Of a stretch of 64,000 bases of DNA, positions 25,257 through 36,024 are shown piece by piece. Location of the stretch: positions 1 through 64,000 of the forward strand of contig SHBP01000005.1 of NCBI GenBank assembly GCA_004211905.1, read 5' to 3'. Each line of letters begins with the position of its first letter. The stretch's first letter is position 1. Under the pieces are notes generated by a model that did no database searches, was not told the DNA's origin, and saw only the letters and a list, made by a program, of their open reading frames with translations. Made by a program: the position numbers and the translations under genes. This DNA is from SAR92 clade bacterium (GTDB lineage Bacteria > Pseudomonadota > Gammaproteobacteria > Pseudomonadales > Porticoccaceae).

Positions 25257-26219
25257 ATGGCCGATTATGATGTTTTCAATGGCGATGCCGATGGTATTTG
25301 TGCTCTGGTTCAATTACGACAATTGGAGCCTCGAGATTCAACGCTCATCACTGGAGTAAAGCGCAACATCCAACTTTTGAGCGAGGTAAATGCTAATGTT
25401 GGAGATCGCATTACTGTCTTAGATATTTCCATGGCCAAAAACGGCGATGATCTAAAACGAGTGCTCTCCCAAGGTGCTACTGTCTTTTATGTTGATCACC
25501 ATGCGGCAGGAGAGGTGCCTGTCTCCTCTTCGTTAATATCCCTTATTAATGAATCCCCTAATGTGTCTACCAGTTTATTAGTTAATAATTACCTTCGTGG
25601 GGCACGATTAGCGTGGGGAGTGGTGGGCACCTTTGGTGACAATCTAAAGGCAGTGGCTCATGGAATGTTAAAAAATAGTGAGTTTTCTTCAGAGCAAATA
25701 GAATTGCTAGAAAAACTCGGCATTTATATGAACTACAATGGATATGGCTCAGATTTAATGGATCTACATTTCACCCCAAGTGAGTTGTATGGGTTAGTGT
25801 TGGACTATGAAAATCCGTTGGATTTCATCTCTGATGGCCGTCATCATTTTGAAAAACTTGAGGCAGGTTATCAGAATGATTTTTCCGCTGTACGATCTGT
25901 TGAGGTAGTTCACCAAACTGCTACTACAGCGGTTTTCCTGCTCCCTGATGAAGCGTGGGCCAGGCGTGTAAGTGGCGTATTTAGCAATGATTTGACCAAT
26001 CAATACCCCGAAAGGGCCCATGCTGTGCTGACAGAAAAGCCAAATGGCTGCTACTTGGTCAGTGTAAGAGCGCCCCTAGACAATAGGGTTGGAGCAAGCT
26101 TGTTATGCAGTCAATTCGAATCAGGCGGCGGCAGGGAAGCCGCGGCTGGAATTAATGATTTACCCGCAGATCAGTTGGGTGAGTTTATTGATAAATTTGA
26201 ACAAAGCTATCAAGACTGA
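25257..26219 (+). CDS. DHH family phosphoesterase
   Basis: 320 residues from ATG 25257 (AAGGGAG upstream; an in-frame GTG lies three bases earlier). The DHH domain shows FNGDADGICAL near the N-terminus and YVDHH at 79-83, the metal-binding signature. The C-terminal DHHA1-like end has GGGREAAAGI, the glycine-rich substrate loop. Relatives hydrolyse oligonucleotides or cyclic dinucleotide products, but this branch has no assigned substrate known to me. Stand-alone, between a terminator and the VOC gene. Confidence 0.82.
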   Translation: MADYDVFNGDADGICALVQLRQLEPRDSTLITGVKRNIQLLSEVNANVGDRITVLDISMAKNGDDLKRVLSQGATVFYVDHHAAGEVPVSSSLISLINESPNVSTSLLVNNYLRGARLAWGVVGTFGDNLKAVAHGMLKNSEFSSEQIELLEKLGIYMNYNGYGSDLMDLHFTPSELYGLVLDYENPLDFISDGRHHFEKLEAGYQNDFSAVRSVEVVHQTATTAVFLLPDEAWARRVSGVFSNDLTNQYPERAHAVLTEKPNGCYLVSVRAPLDNRVGASLLCSQFESGGGREAAAGINDLPADQLGEFIDKFEQSYQD

Positions 26220-26260
26220 TAGTTTGAAGTTCTCAATTATTGAAGCGACAGGAGTTCACT

Positions 26261-26743
26261 TTGGATAGTCACCGCCCATTTCAGGTACTAGGTATCCAGC
26301 AAATTGCCGTTGGTGCAGCAGATAAGAGTCGTTTGAGATCTTTCTGGATAGATTTGCTGGGACTTGAATACCATAAAACTTTTATCAGCGAGACTGAGAA
26401 CGTAGATGAAGATATTTGTGTTATGGGATCGGGTGATTTTGCTGTTGAGGTGGATTTAATGCAGCCGCTGGATAGCACATTAAAGCCGCGAGTTGATCAT
26501 CCTGCGCTTAATCATGTTGGCTTGTGGATTGATGACTTGTCTGCTGCAGTTGATTGGCTGACCCGTCAGGGTTTGCGATTTACCCCTGGTGGGATCCGCC
26601 AAGGAGCCGCAGGTCACGATGTTTGCTTCGTTCATCCTAAAGGAAATGAGGAATTCCCCTTAAGCGCTGAAGGTGTTTTAGTAGAGCTGGTTCAGGCACC
26701 TCCCAGAGTAATTGAGGCCTACAAGATCATTGCTGAAGCATAG
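26261..26743 (+). CDS. VOC (glyoxalase/epimerase-like) family protein
   Basis: 160 residues from TTG 26261, seven bases after AGGAG; an upstream in-frame TTG at 26240 is less well placed. Two betaalphabeta-betabetabeta modules are visible: [28 protein letters not shown] and [24 protein letters not shown], ending in [10 protein letters not shown]. The second module's His and final Glu could bind metal, while the usual first His is replaced by Gln. It resembles lactoylglutathione lyase or methylmalonyl-CoA epimerase relatives; no specific reaction is assigned. Confidence 0.78.
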   Translation: MDSHRPFQVLGIQQIAVGAADKSRLRSFWIDLLGLEYHKTFISETENVDEDICVMGSGDFAVEVDLMQPLDSTLKPRVDHPALNHVGLWIDDLSAAVDWLTRQGLRFTPGGIRQGAAGHDVCFVHPKGNEEFPLSAEGVLVELVQAPPRVIEAYKIIAEA

Positions 26744-26881
26744 TATTTAAAAGTTTAAAGAGATTGAGTAGCTTTTAGCTCCCAGAGTCTGTATGGTGCC
26801 CGCCATTCAAGGGCCTTCCGAGAATTCCTATTAGAAGCAGCTACCCAGGTCCTAGGTACGCAGCAAATACAAGATATTATT

Positions 26882-28390
26882 ATGTCATTTAACGATTTGG
26901 GCTTGTCTGCGCCTTTATTAAAAGCTATTGCCAGTCAAGGCTATGAAACACCATCACCCATTCAGCAAAAAGCCATTCCAGCAGTTTTAGATGGCCGCGA
27001 TGTGATGGCCGCGGCTCAGACAGGCACGGGTAAAACAGCAGGGTTTACACTGCCCATTTTACAACGACTTTCGACAGGTCGGCGCGCTCAATCAAATCAG
27101 GCGCGAGCTCTTGTTCTCACGCCAACAAGAGAGCTTGCAGCTCAAGTCGGTGAAAGTGTACGAGAGTACGGAAAACATATGTCACTCACATCAACAGTTG
27201 TGTTTGGCGGGGTCAAAATTAACCCCCAAATGATGAAGTTGCGTCGAGGCGTTGATGTACTTGTTGCAACTCCGGGCCGTTTGATGGACCTCTATAGTCA
27301 AAATGCAGTTAAGTTTGATCATCTCGAGGTACTTGTTCTAGATGAGGCTGATCGCATGCTGGATATGGGCTTTATTCGAGACATCACCCGAATCATAGCT
27401 TTACTACCAAAGCGTCGCCAAAACCTTATGTTTTCTGCAACTTTTAGTGATGATATTCGTAAGTTAGCCAACGGATTGGTCCGAAATCCTATCGAAATTT
27501 CAGTGAGCCCACGAAACGCCGCTGCACCGACAGTAAATCAGCTCATATACACCGTGGACAAAAAACAGAAGGCTCCTTTGTTGACGCAACTTATTAAGGA
27601 TGGAGGTTGGGAGCAAGCGTTAGTGTTCACCAAGACCAAGCATGGCGCTAATAAGTTAACCAAGCATCTTGAAGGTCAAGGCATTGTTGCTGCCGCTATC
27701 CACGGAAACAAGAGTCAGGGTGCCCGAACTCGTGCTTTGGCAGACTTTAAGGCCGGAGAGATTCGCATATTGGTAGCCACAGATATCGCAGCCAGAGGTT
27801 TAGATATCGAGCAGCTTCCTCAGGTAGTTAATTTCGACTTGCCTAACGTATCTGAGGACTATGTTCATCGGATCGGCCGAACTGGTCGTGCTGGTTTGAC
27901 AGGAGAAGCGATTTCACTGGTCAGTGCGGATGAGGTAGATTTGTTATCAGGAATTGAACGTTTGATTCAAAAGATATTGCCGAGAAGGGAGATGGAAGGA
28001 TTCGAGCCTAATCAAGTGGTCAAAGAAACAACTCTAAATCGACCTGTGCGTTCTAAAAAGCCGCGAAAGCCTCTCAAAAGCCAAACTAACGAGAGCAACA
28101 ATTCTAGGCACAACAACAGTTCTACCAACAGTAAACGTCGCTCTGAATACGGTCAAGGCCCTCAACCGGGGAAAAAAGCCAAGAGCGGTGGGCGTAATCA
28201 AACTTCAAAACCACGCCATAGCTCCGGTGCTTCATCAAGTCAAAACACGGACAGCAATGAAAGAAATTCCTCAGGGAAAAGTTTTTCTCCCTATGGCAAT
28301 ACGCGAAAAACTGATAATGCGGGCTCAGGCCGAAGACGCCCATCCGGGGGCAATTCAAATCGCGGATCAGGTCGAAACCGCAGTAAGTAG
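26882..28390 (+). CDS. rhlE: DEAD-box RNA helicase RhlE
   Basis: 502 residues with all helicase motifs: Q-motif near 22-29, Walker A AQTGTGKT at 45-52, [16 protein letters not shown] at about 155-158, SAT, ARGLDIE and HRIGRTGR. The first 375 residues match RhlE. The C-terminal tail of about 125 residues is basic and low in complexity, rich in Ser, Asn, Arg, Lys and Gly, as in RNA-binding extensions of this group. It acts in RNA unwinding for ribosome assembly and mRNA decay. Monocistronic, with an untranslated upstream stretch of 138 bases. Confidence 0.92.
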   Translation: MSFNDLGLSAPLLKAIASQGYETPSPIQQKAIPAVLDGRDVMAAAQTGTGKTAGFTLPILQRLSTGRRAQSNQARALVLTPTRELAAQVGESVREYGKHMSLTSTVVFGGVKINPQMMKLRRGVDVLVATPGRLMDLYSQNAVKFDHLEVLVLDEADRMLDMGFIRDITRIIALLPKRRQNLMFSATFSDDIRKLANGLVRNPIEISVSPRNAAAPTVNQLIYTVDKKQKAPLLTQLIKDGGWEQALVFTKTKHGANKLTKHLEGQGIVAAAIHGNKSQGARTRALADFKAGEIRILVATDIAARGLDIEQLPQVVNFDLPNVSEDYVHRIGRTGRAGLTGEAISLVSADEVDLLSGIERLIQKILPRREMEGFEPNQVVKETTLNRPVRSKKPRKPLKSQTNESNNSRHNNSSTNSKRRSEYGQGPQPGKKAKSGGRNQTSKPRHSSGASSSQNTDSNERNSSGKSFSPYGNTRKTDNAGSGRRRPSGGNSNRGSGRNRSK

Positions 28391-28437
28391 TCGTTATAGC
28401 CATATAGTTTTTAGTTAATATCAAGAGTAAAGAATTA

Positions 28438-30003
28438 ATGTTTGAGATCCACTTTAATAAAGTAGCAACCTTCAAAAATGACATACTTTCCGGCCTGACG
28501 GTTGCCCTAGCACTGGTACCTGAAGCGGTTGCCTTTGCCTTTGTCGCAGGAGTTGGCCCGCTAGTAGGGCTCTATGCCGCATTTATGGTAGGCCTGATTA
28601 CTGCATGTATTGGCGGGCGACCGGGCATGATTAGTGGTGCCACCGGGGCTTTAGCGGTGGTCATGGTGTCTCTCGTTGCGGATCACGGAGTAGAGTACCT
28701 ATTTATCACCGTAGTTTTGATGGGTATCCTTCAGATTACAGCGGGAGTGCTTAAACTAGGTAAATTTATTCGTATGGTGCCTTACCCGGTGATGTTGGGT
28801 TTTGTAAATGGGTTAGCCATTGTGATCTTTCTCGCTCAGCTGGGACAATTTGGCCAGCCTGGAGAGCCTGGTTGGTTAACAGGTACATTTATGGAGGGCA
28901 GCATTGTTGATGTGGCCTGGCTACAGGGGCAAGAGCTCTACATGCTGGTGAGTTTGGTCTTGGTGACAATGATCATTATCCACTCATTACCAAGGTTTAC
29001 TACGGCGATACCGTCCTCACTGGTGGCTATTGCCGTTGTGACAGGCTTAGTACTGGGTCTTGATCTAAACACGAAAGTAGTCGGGGATGTTGCGTCCATC
29101 AGTGGTGGATTGCCCAGTTTTCATATTCCAGTAGTTCCATTCACTATGGAAACCTTTTGGGTTGTGTTGCCTTATGCCATTATTCTGGCTGCGATCGGTT
29201 TAATTGAGTCTCTGCTAACCCTGCGGCTGATTGACGAAATTACTGAGACTCGGGGGCGTGGCAATAGAGAGTGTATTGGCCAGGGTCTTGCTAACACTGT
29301 AACTGGCTTCTTTGGCGGTATGGGCGGTTGCGCCATGATCGGACAAAGCATGATTAATGTGAATTCTGGTGGCCGTGGCCGTATGTCCGGAATCAGTGCT
29401 GCCATTTTTCTGCTGATATTTATATTGGTCGCTTCACCTATTATTGAGCAGATTCCACTGGCTGCGCTTATTGGCGTGATGTTTATTGTGGTGATAGGAA
29501 CATTCGAATGGTCTAGCTTCCGTATTGTTGGAAAGGTGCCTCGCAGTGATGCCCTTATCTTGGTGGTTGTCTCTGGCGTAACTGTGGCCACTGATCTTGC
29601 GGTTGCAGTTGTTGTGGGTGTTATTATTTCAGCCTTAGTGTTTGCCTGGGAACATGCTAAATATATTCGTATTGACTCTAGAGAAGATCATAAGGGCTCT
29701 ACGGTGTACGCCGTGACAGGCCCACTGTTTTTCGGATCTGTGACTTCATTTTTGGAACGCTTTGACCCCAAGCATGATAATGATGATGTTGTCATTGATT
29801 TTGCTCGCTCTCGTGTTGCCGATCACTCCGGCCTTGAGGCCATAGATACCCTTGCTGAACGGTATGAAAATGCTGGAAAGACTCTGCATTTGGTTCATTT
29901 AAGTGAAGAGTGCCGAAAGCTTTTAAAGAAAGCGGGGAACTTAGTGGAAGTAAACGTTATTGAAGACCCCAAGTATTTTGTTGCAGAAGACAGCTTAGCC
30001 TGA
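28438..30003 (+). CDS. SulP family anion transporter with STAS domain
   Basis: 521 residues. Multiple hydrophobic helices occupy about residues 15-405, beginning [21 protein letters not shown], the SulP signature region, and including [17 protein letters not shown] cytosolic STAS domain runs from about 420 ([12 protein letters not shown]) to the end, with [17 protein letters not shown]. Inner-membrane transport of sulfate, bicarbonate or a dicarboxylate is typical; the substrate cannot be fixed from sequence. The thioesterase gene follows closely, so they may be co-transcribed. Confidence 0.88.
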   Translation: MFEIHFNKVATFKNDILSGLTVALALVPEAVAFAFVAGVGPLVGLYAAFMVGLITACIGGRPGMISGATGALAVVMVSLVADHGVEYLFITVVLMGILQITAGVLKLGKFIRMVPYPVMLGFVNGLAIVIFLAQLGQFGQPGEPGWLTGTFMEGSIVDVAWLQGQELYMLVSLVLVTMIIIHSLPRFTTAIPSSLVAIAVVTGLVLGLDLNTKVVGDVASISGGLPSFHIPVVPFTMETFWVVLPYAIILAAIGLIESLLTLRLIDEITETRGRGNRECIGQGLANTVTGFFGGMGGCAMIGQSMINVNSGGRGRMSGISAAIFLLIFILVASPIIEQIPLAALIGVMFIVVIGTFEWSSFRIVGKVPRSDALILVVVSGVTVATDLAVAVVVGVIISALVFAWEHAKYIRIDSREDHKGSTVYAVTGPLFFGSVTSFLERFDPKHDNDDVVIDFARSRVADHSGLEAIDTLAERYENAGKTLHLVHLSEECRKLLKKAGNLVEVNVIEDPKYFVAEDSLA

Positions 30004-30022
30004 AGTATTGGAGTTTAATGCC

Positions 30023-30541
30023 ATGAACTTAAGACGCGCCATATTCAAACCTATGCTAAAACTAGCTATGGAGCGTACAGGTCATGGTGCTGCATTAGGG
30101 TTTGAAGTGACTAAAGTAAGGCGTGGTGAAGTTGAGATGACTTTTCCATACAAGCCTGAAGTGGTCGGCAACCCGATTACTGGCGTCATCCATGGTGGTG
30201 TCATTGTCAGTCTATTGGATACTTGCTGTGGCACAGCAGCAATGACTATGCTTGACCGACCTGCGGTAACACCAACAATGGATTTACGTCTTGATTATAT
30301 GCATCCGGCACAGCCCTATGAGCCAGTTTATGTGTCGGCTAAAGTGTATCGAGATACTTCCAATGTCTTGTTCTGCCGGGGCTCTGCATGGCAGGGTGAC
30401 CCTGACAATTCTATCGCCCACTGTGTAGCGACTTTTATGAAGGTGGATTCCCCTGACATCTCAATAGCTAGTGCTTTACGCCGTCGTCTGAGGCGGCTAG
30501 TTCGGGGCGCGGGCACTAAGAGTGATGAGGCGAGTCGATGA
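30023..30541 (+). CDS. PaaI-type hotdog thioesterase 1
   Basis: 172 residues from ATG 30023, nine bases after GGAG; an in-frame TTG at 30008 is less likely. The hotdog core shows GVIHGGVIVSLLDTCCG, the HGG motif of the PaaI/YdiI branch, and TMDLRLDYMHPAQP. Such enzymes hydrolyse acyl-CoA thioesters in the cytosol. The C-terminus is a basic Arg-rich tail (about 148-172). It overlaps the next thioesterase gene by ATGA, indicating translational coupling and perhaps a heteromeric enzyme. Confidence 0.85.
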   Translation: MNLRRAIFKPMLKLAMERTGHGAALGFEVTKVRRGEVEMTFPYKPEVVGNPITGVIHGGVIVSLLDTCCGTAAMTMLDRPAVTPTMDLRLDYMHPAQPYEPVYVSAKVYRDTSNVLFCRGSAWQGDPDNSIAHCVATFMKVDSPDISIASALRRRLRRLVRGAGTKSDEASR

Positions 30542-30984
30542 CTGATGTGACTCAGATTATCCAGAATAGGTTGGCTGTCGCTAAAAGGGCATCAAACCCG
30601 CAAGCTATGCTGGATTTAATTCCCTACAGCGCCTTTATTGGGGCTCAAGCAAAAATCGAGGATGATGAAGTTTTGTATTGGCTTGAGCGCCGCCCATCGA
30701 ACATTGGTAATCCCTCTTTACCTGCAATTCATGGTGGTGTTATTGGCGGGTTTCTTGAGTTATCTGCCTCTATTGAGATTCTTTATGAACTAGATGTAAG
30801 TTTGATTCCAAAGGTCGTCGATTTTTCTCTAGACTATTTGCGCCCTGGTCGATACAAAACGATTTATGCCAACTGCACTGTACTGCGACAGGGTAGTAAA
30901 TTGGTCAATGTAACAGCGACCGCATGGCAAGATGATGTTGGTCGGCCTATCGCCACTGCGCGGTGCCATTTTTTACTGGCCTGA
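30538..30984 (+). CDS. PaaI-type hotdog thioesterase 2
   Basis: 148 residues. The hotdog core shows PAIHGGVIGGFLELSAS with Glu in place of the usual Asp of the catalytic helix, and VDFSLDYLRPGRYK. It starts within the stop codon of the first thioesterase gene. Tandem hotdog genes can encode subunits of one complex; this is inference. The stop codon lies just upstream of the heat-shock promoter of htpG. Confidence 0.82.
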   Translation: MTDVTQIIQNRLAVAKRASNPQAMLDLIPYSAFIGAQAKIEDDEVLYWLERRPSNIGNPSLPAIHGGVIGGFLELSASIEILYELDVSLIPKVVDFSLDYLRPGRYKTIYANCTVLRQGSKLVNVTATAWQDDVGRPIATARCHFLLA

Positions 30985-30987
30985 AGC

Positions 30988-31015
30988 CTTGAAATTCTTC
31001 GTTGTGCCCCCATCT
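30988..31015 (+). promoter_or_regulatory. Sigma-32 heat-shock promoter of htpG
   Basis: CTTGAAA at 30988-30994 and CCCCATCT at 31008-31015 are 13 bases apart, near-perfect to the known E. coli RpoH consensus. Transcription would start near 31022, about 60 bases before the htpG start. It begins four bases after the previous stop codon. Confidence 0.88.
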
Positions 31016-31083
31016 GTTTAACCACACAGGCAAGAAGTCACTAATGCTCTTTGCCGTTGTAATCACTAGGAGATATACGAACA

Positions 31084-33033
31084 ATGACAGCTAAAGCAAA
31101 ATCCGGTGCCGAGACCTTAGGCTTTCAGACAGAAGCAAAACAACTTCTGCATTTAATGATTCACTCGTTATACTCGAACAAAGAGATCTTTCTTCGGGAG
31201 TTAATTTCTAATGCCTCAGATGCGACCGACAAGCTTCGTTTTGAAGCACTTGAAGACTCTAAGTTGTATGAAGATGACGGAGATCTGAGAATTCGCATTG
31301 GTGTTGATGAAGAAGCGAAAACTATCACCATCACTGACAACGGGATTGGTATGTCCAGAGATGAGGTGATTGCCAATTTGGGCACCATCGCTCGCTCGGG
31401 GACTGCAGATTTTTTAAAGAATTTAACCGGAGATCAACAGCAAGACTCTCAATTAATTGGTCAGTTTGGTGTGGGGTTCTATTCTTCATTTATCGTTGCC
31501 GAGAAAGTCGTTGTTGAAACTCGCCGAGCGGGTGAAAAAACTGCTGATGCTGTCCGTTGGACGTGTGAAGGTGAAGCGGATTATCAGATTGAAAAGATCA
31601 AACGGAAAGAGCGTGGTACAACGATTACTATGCATCTGAAAGCAGACGAGTCTGAATTTGCTAATGATTGGCGCTTGCGCAGCATCGTTAAGAAGTATTC
31701 TGATCATATCGCCATTCCGGTGGAAATGTTGAAGCCAGACATGCCACCAATGCCTGGTAGTGAAGCCGAAGAGGCGAGTGAAGAAGAGATAATTGTTAAC
31801 GTTCCTGAATGGGAAGCGGTTAATGATGCAAAGGCTCTTTGGACTCGCTCTAGAAGCGAAGTTACTGATGATGAATACAAAGAGTTTTACCGGCATGTAT
31901 CAAGTGATTTCGCAGAACCCCTTACCTGGAGTCATAATCGGGTAGAGGGCAAGCAAGAATACACGAGCTTGCTGTATATCCCAGGCATGGCGCCGATGGA
32001 TCTCTATCAGCGTGAGGCAGTCCGAGGCATCAAGCTTTACATCAAGCGTACTTTTATTATGGATGATGCAGAGCAATTTATGCCCATGTACTTGAGGTTT
32101 GTTAAGGGCGTATTAGATAGTGCTGACCTCCCGCTGAACGTATCTAGAGAGATACTTCAAAAGACACCTATGGTTGATAGTATTCGAGCGGCACTGACCA
32201 AGCGTACACTGGATATGCTTAATAAGATGGCCACTAGTGAGCCGGAAAAGTACGCTACTTTTTGGTCTCAGTTTGGAGCGGTCTTGAAGGAAGGCCCCAG
32301 TGAAGATCATGCCAATCGTGAAAAAGTTGCAAAACTATTTCGCTTTGCAAGTTCATCAGTTGATGGTGCTGAGCCTACAGTGAGCCTCGCTGACTACATC
32401 GAGCGCATGAAAGAAGGGCAAGACAAGATCTACTACGTGACTGGCGATAGTTATTCGGTTATTAACAATAGCCCGTACCTAGAAGTGTTTCGAAAGCATG
32501 GCGTTGAAGTATTGTTAATGTCAGATCGGATAGATGAATGGATGATGGGTTATCTCACCGAGTTTGATGGTAAGTCTTTCCAAGATGTTGCTCGCGGTGA
32601 GCTCGATCTGAGTAAGATCACCGGAGAGACTTCTAATTCAGATACTGATGATGAAGAATCAAAAACTGACAGTGATGAGCACAGTGAAACCATTTCAAGA
32701 ATAAAGACCTTGTTGGGGGAAAAAGTAGAAGAGGTTAGATCTACAACCCGTTTAACTGACTCCCCAGCCTGTCTGGTTGTGGGTGATAACGATATGGGAG
32801 AGCAAATGCGCAAGATTATGGAGGCAGCAGGACAGGCTGTTCCAGAGTCAAAACCCATACTTGAAGTTAACATGAAGCATCCGTTGGTTAGTAAGCTAAG
32901 TGGCGAGAAAAATGATGAAAGTGCTACAGTTCTAGCCAAGGTCTTATTTGATCAAGCAGCACTATCAGCGGGTAGGCCGTTAGAAAATCCTGCTCAGTTT
33001 GTTCAAGAGCTCAATAAACTGATGTTTAGTTAA
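31084..33033 (+). CDS. htpG: Molecular chaperone HtpG (Hsp90)
   Basis: 649 residues, the expected size (E. coli 624). The GHKL ATPase domain shows [29 protein letters not shown] and [11 protein letters not shown]. The middle domain shows [14 protein letters not shown] and [11 protein letters not shown]. The C-terminal dimerisation domain follows. An acidic insertion (about 520-540, [13 protein letters not shown]) precedes that domain. AGGAGATATACGAACA lies before the ATG. A heat-shock promoter drives it and a strong terminator ends the unit. Confidence 0.97.
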   Translation: MTAKAKSGAETLGFQTEAKQLLHLMIHSLYSNKEIFLRELISNASDATDKLRFEALEDSKLYEDDGDLRIRIGVDEEAKTITITDNGIGMSRDEVIANLGTIARSGTADFLKNLTGDQQQDSQLIGQFGVGFYSSFIVAEKVVVETRRAGEKTADAVRWTCEGEADYQIEKIKRKERGTTITMHLKADESEFANDWRLRSIVKKYSDHIAIPVEMLKPDMPPMPGSEAEEASEEEIIVNVPEWEAVNDAKALWTRSRSEVTDDEYKEFYRHVSSDFAEPLTWSHNRVEGKQEYTSLLYIPGMAPMDLYQREAVRGIKLYIKRTFIMDDAEQFMPMYLRFVKGVLDSADLPLNVSREILQKTPMVDSIRAALTKRTLDMLNKMATSEPEKYATFWSQFGAVLKEGPSEDHANREKVAKLFRFASSSVDGAEPTVSLADYIERMKEGQDKIYYVTGDSYSVINNSPYLEVFRKHGVEVLLMSDRIDEWMMGYLTEFDGKSFQDVARGELDLSKITGETSNSDTDDEESKTDSDEHSETISRIKTLLGEKVEEVRSTTRLTDSPACLVVGDNDMGEQMRKIMEAAGQAVPESKPILEVNMKHPLVSKLSGEKNDESATVLAKVLFDQAALSAGRPLENPAQFVQELNKLMFS

Positions 33034-33050
33034 AACTTTTAGTTAATATC

Positions 33051-33080
33051 GTAGCGCCCATTTGGGCGCTACTTTGTTTT
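33051..33080 (+). terminator. Rho-independent terminator of htpG
   Basis: A perfect nine-base-pair stem with arms GTAGCGCCC and GGGCGCTAC and loop ATTT is followed directly by TTTGTTTT. It begins 18 bases after the htpG stop codon. Confidence 0.93.
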
Positions 33081-33147
33081 ACGGCTGACAGTTGCCAGGG
33101 CAATACCTATAATGGGGTCAGAGATAGCTTCGTAGATAGGGGTTTAT

Positions 33148-34179
33148 GTGGGGAATAACATTAATCATAAGGTGGCAGTACTTGGCGGCGGCAGTTTTGG
33201 GACTGTCATCGCCAACAATATCGCAGCTAATGGACATGCGGTGTCACTATGGGTCCGGGACCAAGCCCATGCGAATAAAATCAATGCCTGTGGGGAAAAT
33301 GCGGCGTATCTGCCCGGATATAAGCTAGATTCGAACGTAACTGTGAGTGCCGATCTAGAGGGATCAGTCCAAGATTGCGGCTGCGTAATTTTTGCTGTTC
33401 CAAGTAGTGCATTTAGGCAAATAGCTCGCCAAATCAGTGAGCATTTGACTAAAGACACCACGGTTATTAGCACAGCCAAGGGAATTGAGAGTGCTACATT
33501 CCTTCTACCGAGCCAGGTCTTACAGCAAGAACTATCTCAGTGTGAGATCGGCGTAATCAGTGGGCCCAATATAGCTAAAGAGATTGCTGATGGGCAAATA
33601 ACTGCGACTGTGGTTGCCAGTGATAACGACGTATTTTGTACTCAGGTGCAAGAGCTATTGGTGTCCTCCAATTTTCGCGTTTACACTAATCATGATCAGT
33701 TTGGCGTGGAACTTGCCGGGGCTCTAAAAAACATTTATGCAATTGCTTCAGGCATCACCGATGCCATTGGAGCAGGGCAGAATACTAAGAGTGTTGTTTT
33801 GACACGCAGTTTGGCCGAAATGAACCGTTTTGCCAGCGAATTGGGTGCTAATCCCATGACTCTTTTGGGTTTAAGCGGTATCGGCGATCTTTACGTCACA
33901 TGTACATCTCCTTTGAGTCGCAATTTTCGCGTTGGAGTGGCAATTGGCCAAGGTAAAACCCTTGAACAAGCAATTAAAGATGTCGGGCAAGTAGCTGAGG
34001 GTATCAATACAACCAAACTAGTAAAAGAAAAAGCGGATGAATTAGGTGTTTATATGCCCTTGGCATCTGCTTTGTATGCTACATTATTTGAACAGCGACC
34101 TATCAAAGAGTCGTTGAGTGCAATGATGTTATCTGAGCAAAATATGGACGTGGACTTTATGGTGGAATTAAATGACTGA
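33148..34179 (+). CDS. gpsA: NAD(P)-dependent glycerol-3-phosphate dehydrogenase GpsA
   Basis: 343 residues from GTG 33148, behind AGGGG; the ATG two bases earlier is out of frame. The Rossmann motif LGGGSFGTVIANN is at the N-terminus, followed by SGPNIAKEIADG with the catalytic Lys and GALKNIYAIASGI. GLSGIGDLYVTCTSPLSRN is a GpsA signature. It makes sn-glycerol 3-phosphate for phospholipid synthesis in the cytosol. Its stop overlaps the next gene by eight bases. Confidence 0.95.
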   Translation: MGNNINHKVAVLGGGSFGTVIANNIAANGHAVSLWVRDQAHANKINACGENAAYLPGYKLDSNVTVSADLEGSVQDCGCVIFAVPSSAFRQIARQISEHLTKDTTVISTAKGIESATFLLPSQVLQQELSQCEIGVISGPNIAKEIADGQITATVVASDNDVFCTQVQELLVSSNFRVYTNHDQFGVELAGALKNIYAIASGITDAIGAGQNTKSVVLTRSLAEMNRFASELGANPMTLLGLSGIGDLYVTCTSPLSRNFRVGVAIGQGKTLEQAIKDVGQVAEGINTTKLVKEKADELGVYMPLASALYATLFEQRPIKESLSAMMLSEQNMDVDFMVELND

Positions 34180-34606
34180 TAGTAAAGCAAATGTAAAAAA
34201 ATCAAGTACTTGGATAAGACTGGCCTACATGGTTCTATTCGGGGTCTTTTTAATTCCGCTTGGACGATTTGTTCTAGGTTTTATCATCATTGGCCAGTTC
34301 TTGGTGGTATTGGTTAAGGGTAGAGACAATGACAACCTGCGAAATTTGGGGCAGTCTCTCGGTGAATGGATATATCGGGGAATACTCTTTTTGACCTTCA
34401 ATACGGAGGCCAAACCTTTTCCTTTCGAGGAATGGCCAGTCATGGAGCCTTCTGCCGGTTACTCTGCTGATTCAACAGACCAACAAAAAGAGTCGGATAT
34501 TGTAGAAACAGAAGTTGTTGCAGATGATGACAGTAATATACCCACGTTCGTCGCTAGTGAAGATGCCGATAAGAGTGATGGGGATGAGTCGGGGAAAGAT
34601 AAATAA
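34172..34606 (+). CDS. DUF4389 membrane protein
   Basis: 144 residues. Hydrophobic stretches lie at about 15-50, followed by GQSLGEWIYRGILFLTFNTEAKPFPFEEWP, the conserved end of DUF4389, then an acidic low-complexity tail. It overlaps gpsA by eight bases and is followed by sixA, a common gammaproteobacterial neighbourhood. Function unknown. Confidence 0.82.
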   Translation: MTDSKANVKKSSTWIRLAYMVLFGVFLIPLGRFVLGFIIIGQFLVVLVKGRDNDNLRNLGQSLGEWIYRGILFLTFNTEAKPFPFEEWPVMEPSAGYSADSTDQQKESDIVETEVVADDDSNIPTFVASEDADKSDGDESGKDK

Positions 34607-34649
34607 ATTGCTGGCGTAACCTTGCCGAAACAATTTTGGTGGTTTTAAT

Positions 34650-35108
34650 TTGGATCTTTTTATCATTCGACATGGCGAGGCGGTCGATGGTTATCCTGAT
34701 AGTCACCGTAAGCTTTCAGGTTTGGGTAAGAGTCAGGTAGCATCTGCCGGCGTAGCGCATTCAAATATCATGGCAGAGATAGAAGTTGTGTTTAGTAGTC
34801 CTTATTTGAGGGCTACTCAAACCGCAGATTTGTTTTTAGGACAGCTGTCTGAAAAAAATTCTCTTGAAATTAATCGGTTTGATGATTTAATGCCGCTCGG
34901 AGACATAATGTCTGTTGTATCTCTACTGCAAAAACACCATAGCCGAGTTGTCCTATTGGTAGCTCATATGCCCATATTGGGTGGGCTAATTGATTATTTA
35001 ACCGGTGAGCAAGGAACCCACTTGGGTACCGCGAGTCTTGCCTCACTTTCAATGGACTTTCCCGCAAGGGACATGGCCACACTTAACTGGATACACGATG
35101 CCGATTGA
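34650..35108 (+). CDS. sixA: Phosphohistidine phosphatase SixA
   Basis: 152 residues from TTG 34650; the start is fixed by the catalytic RHGEA at residues 7-11, which must be N-terminal. LSGLGKSQV, FSSPYLRATQTA and the late LVAHMP with the second His complete the histidine-phosphatase fold. In E. coli SixA dephosphorylates phosphohistidine on PTS-type proteins. It overlaps the next gene by 11 bases. Confidence 0.88.
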   Translation: MDLFIIRHGEAVDGYPDSHRKLSGLGKSQVASAGVAHSNIMAEIEVVFSSPYLRATQTADLFLGQLSEKNSLEINRFDDLMPLGDIMSVVSLLQKHHSRVVLLVAHMPILGGLIDYLTGEQGTHLGTASLASLSMDFPARDMATLNWIHDAD

Positions 35109-35955
35109 ATTTATTAGAGAGAGAAGTTTCGAAGTAAATGGTTTGATCTTAACAGCAAAAGAGTGGGGTCGATCTGGTTCCATTCCTGTCATTGCTCTAC
35201 ATGGATGGCTGGACAATGCAGCCACCTATGATCGAATGCTACCCTTCATGGAAAATCTCCATGTGATAGCACTTGACCTTGCAGGTCACGGGCGCAGTAG
35301 TCACCGATCAATGGACTCCAGCTATGATATCTGGATTGATATTGGGGAAGTCATAGCTGTTGCTGACCAAATGGGTTGGGAGCGCTTTGCTCTTTTAGGG
35401 CATTCCCGTGGGGCTATCATCTCAGGTCTTATCGCAGGTACATTTCCTGATCGAGTCACTCAAGTTGCACTCATTGATGGTTATGTTCCTATGCCTCAGG
35501 ATGCGGACAACGCAGCCAAGCAGGTAATGAAAGCAATCCGTGAGAACAAACGTTTTGGCGGTGCCTCACCAACACACTTTCCTGACTTTGATCGAGCCAT
35601 CCAAGCTAGAGTCAATGGATTTGTTCCATTGCAGCTAGAGGCCGCCACTCTGCTGGCTAATCGTGGTGTTGCTGAAGGCCCTAGAGGTTACTATTGGGCA
35701 AATGATCAGCGCTTAAAAGCTGCATCTTTTGTTAAGTTTTCTAAGGAGCATCTAGAGGGCTTCTTCACAGCTATTCTCGCCAGAGTTCTATTGATTCAGG
35801 CTGAGGATAGTGCATTTTCGCCAGAGCGACAGCAGAGTGAATTGTTTGGCTGGGTTCCCCACATGCGGATCGAGAAAATGCCGGGTTCGCATCATTTGCA
35901 TTTAGAAGATGAAGCGGAAGAGGTAGCCAAAAAGATTCAAGAGTTTTTTGTATAG
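35098..35955 (+). CDS. Alpha/beta hydrolase
   Basis: 285 residues from ATG 35098; the frame is open further upstream, but that part is only sixA in another frame. ALHGWLDNA (33-41) supplies the oxyanion region, the nucleophile Ser103 is in GHSRGA, and the late His is in PGSHHLHLE (265-268). It is a serine hydrolase of the MEST/SERHL-like kind. The substrate is unknown. It is translationally coupled to sixA. Confidence 0.82.
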   Translation: MPIEFIRERSFEVNGLILTAKEWGRSGSIPVIALHGWLDNAATYDRMLPFMENLHVIALDLAGHGRSSHRSMDSSYDIWIDIGEVIAVADQMGWERFALLGHSRGAIISGLIAGTFPDRVTQVALIDGYVPMPQDADNAAKQVMKAIRENKRFGGASPTHFPDFDRAIQARVNGFVPLQLEAATLLANRGVAEGPRGYYWANDQRLKAASFVKFSKEHLEGFFTAILARVLLIQAEDSAFSPERQQSELFGWVPHMRIEKMPGSHHLHLEDEAEEVAKKIQEFFV

Positions 35956-36024
35956 AGCACTTACCCTATTAAGCTAGGTGTTGTAGGGCTTGTTACCTCG
36001 ACTCGGGGAAAGCTGATTAGGTAG

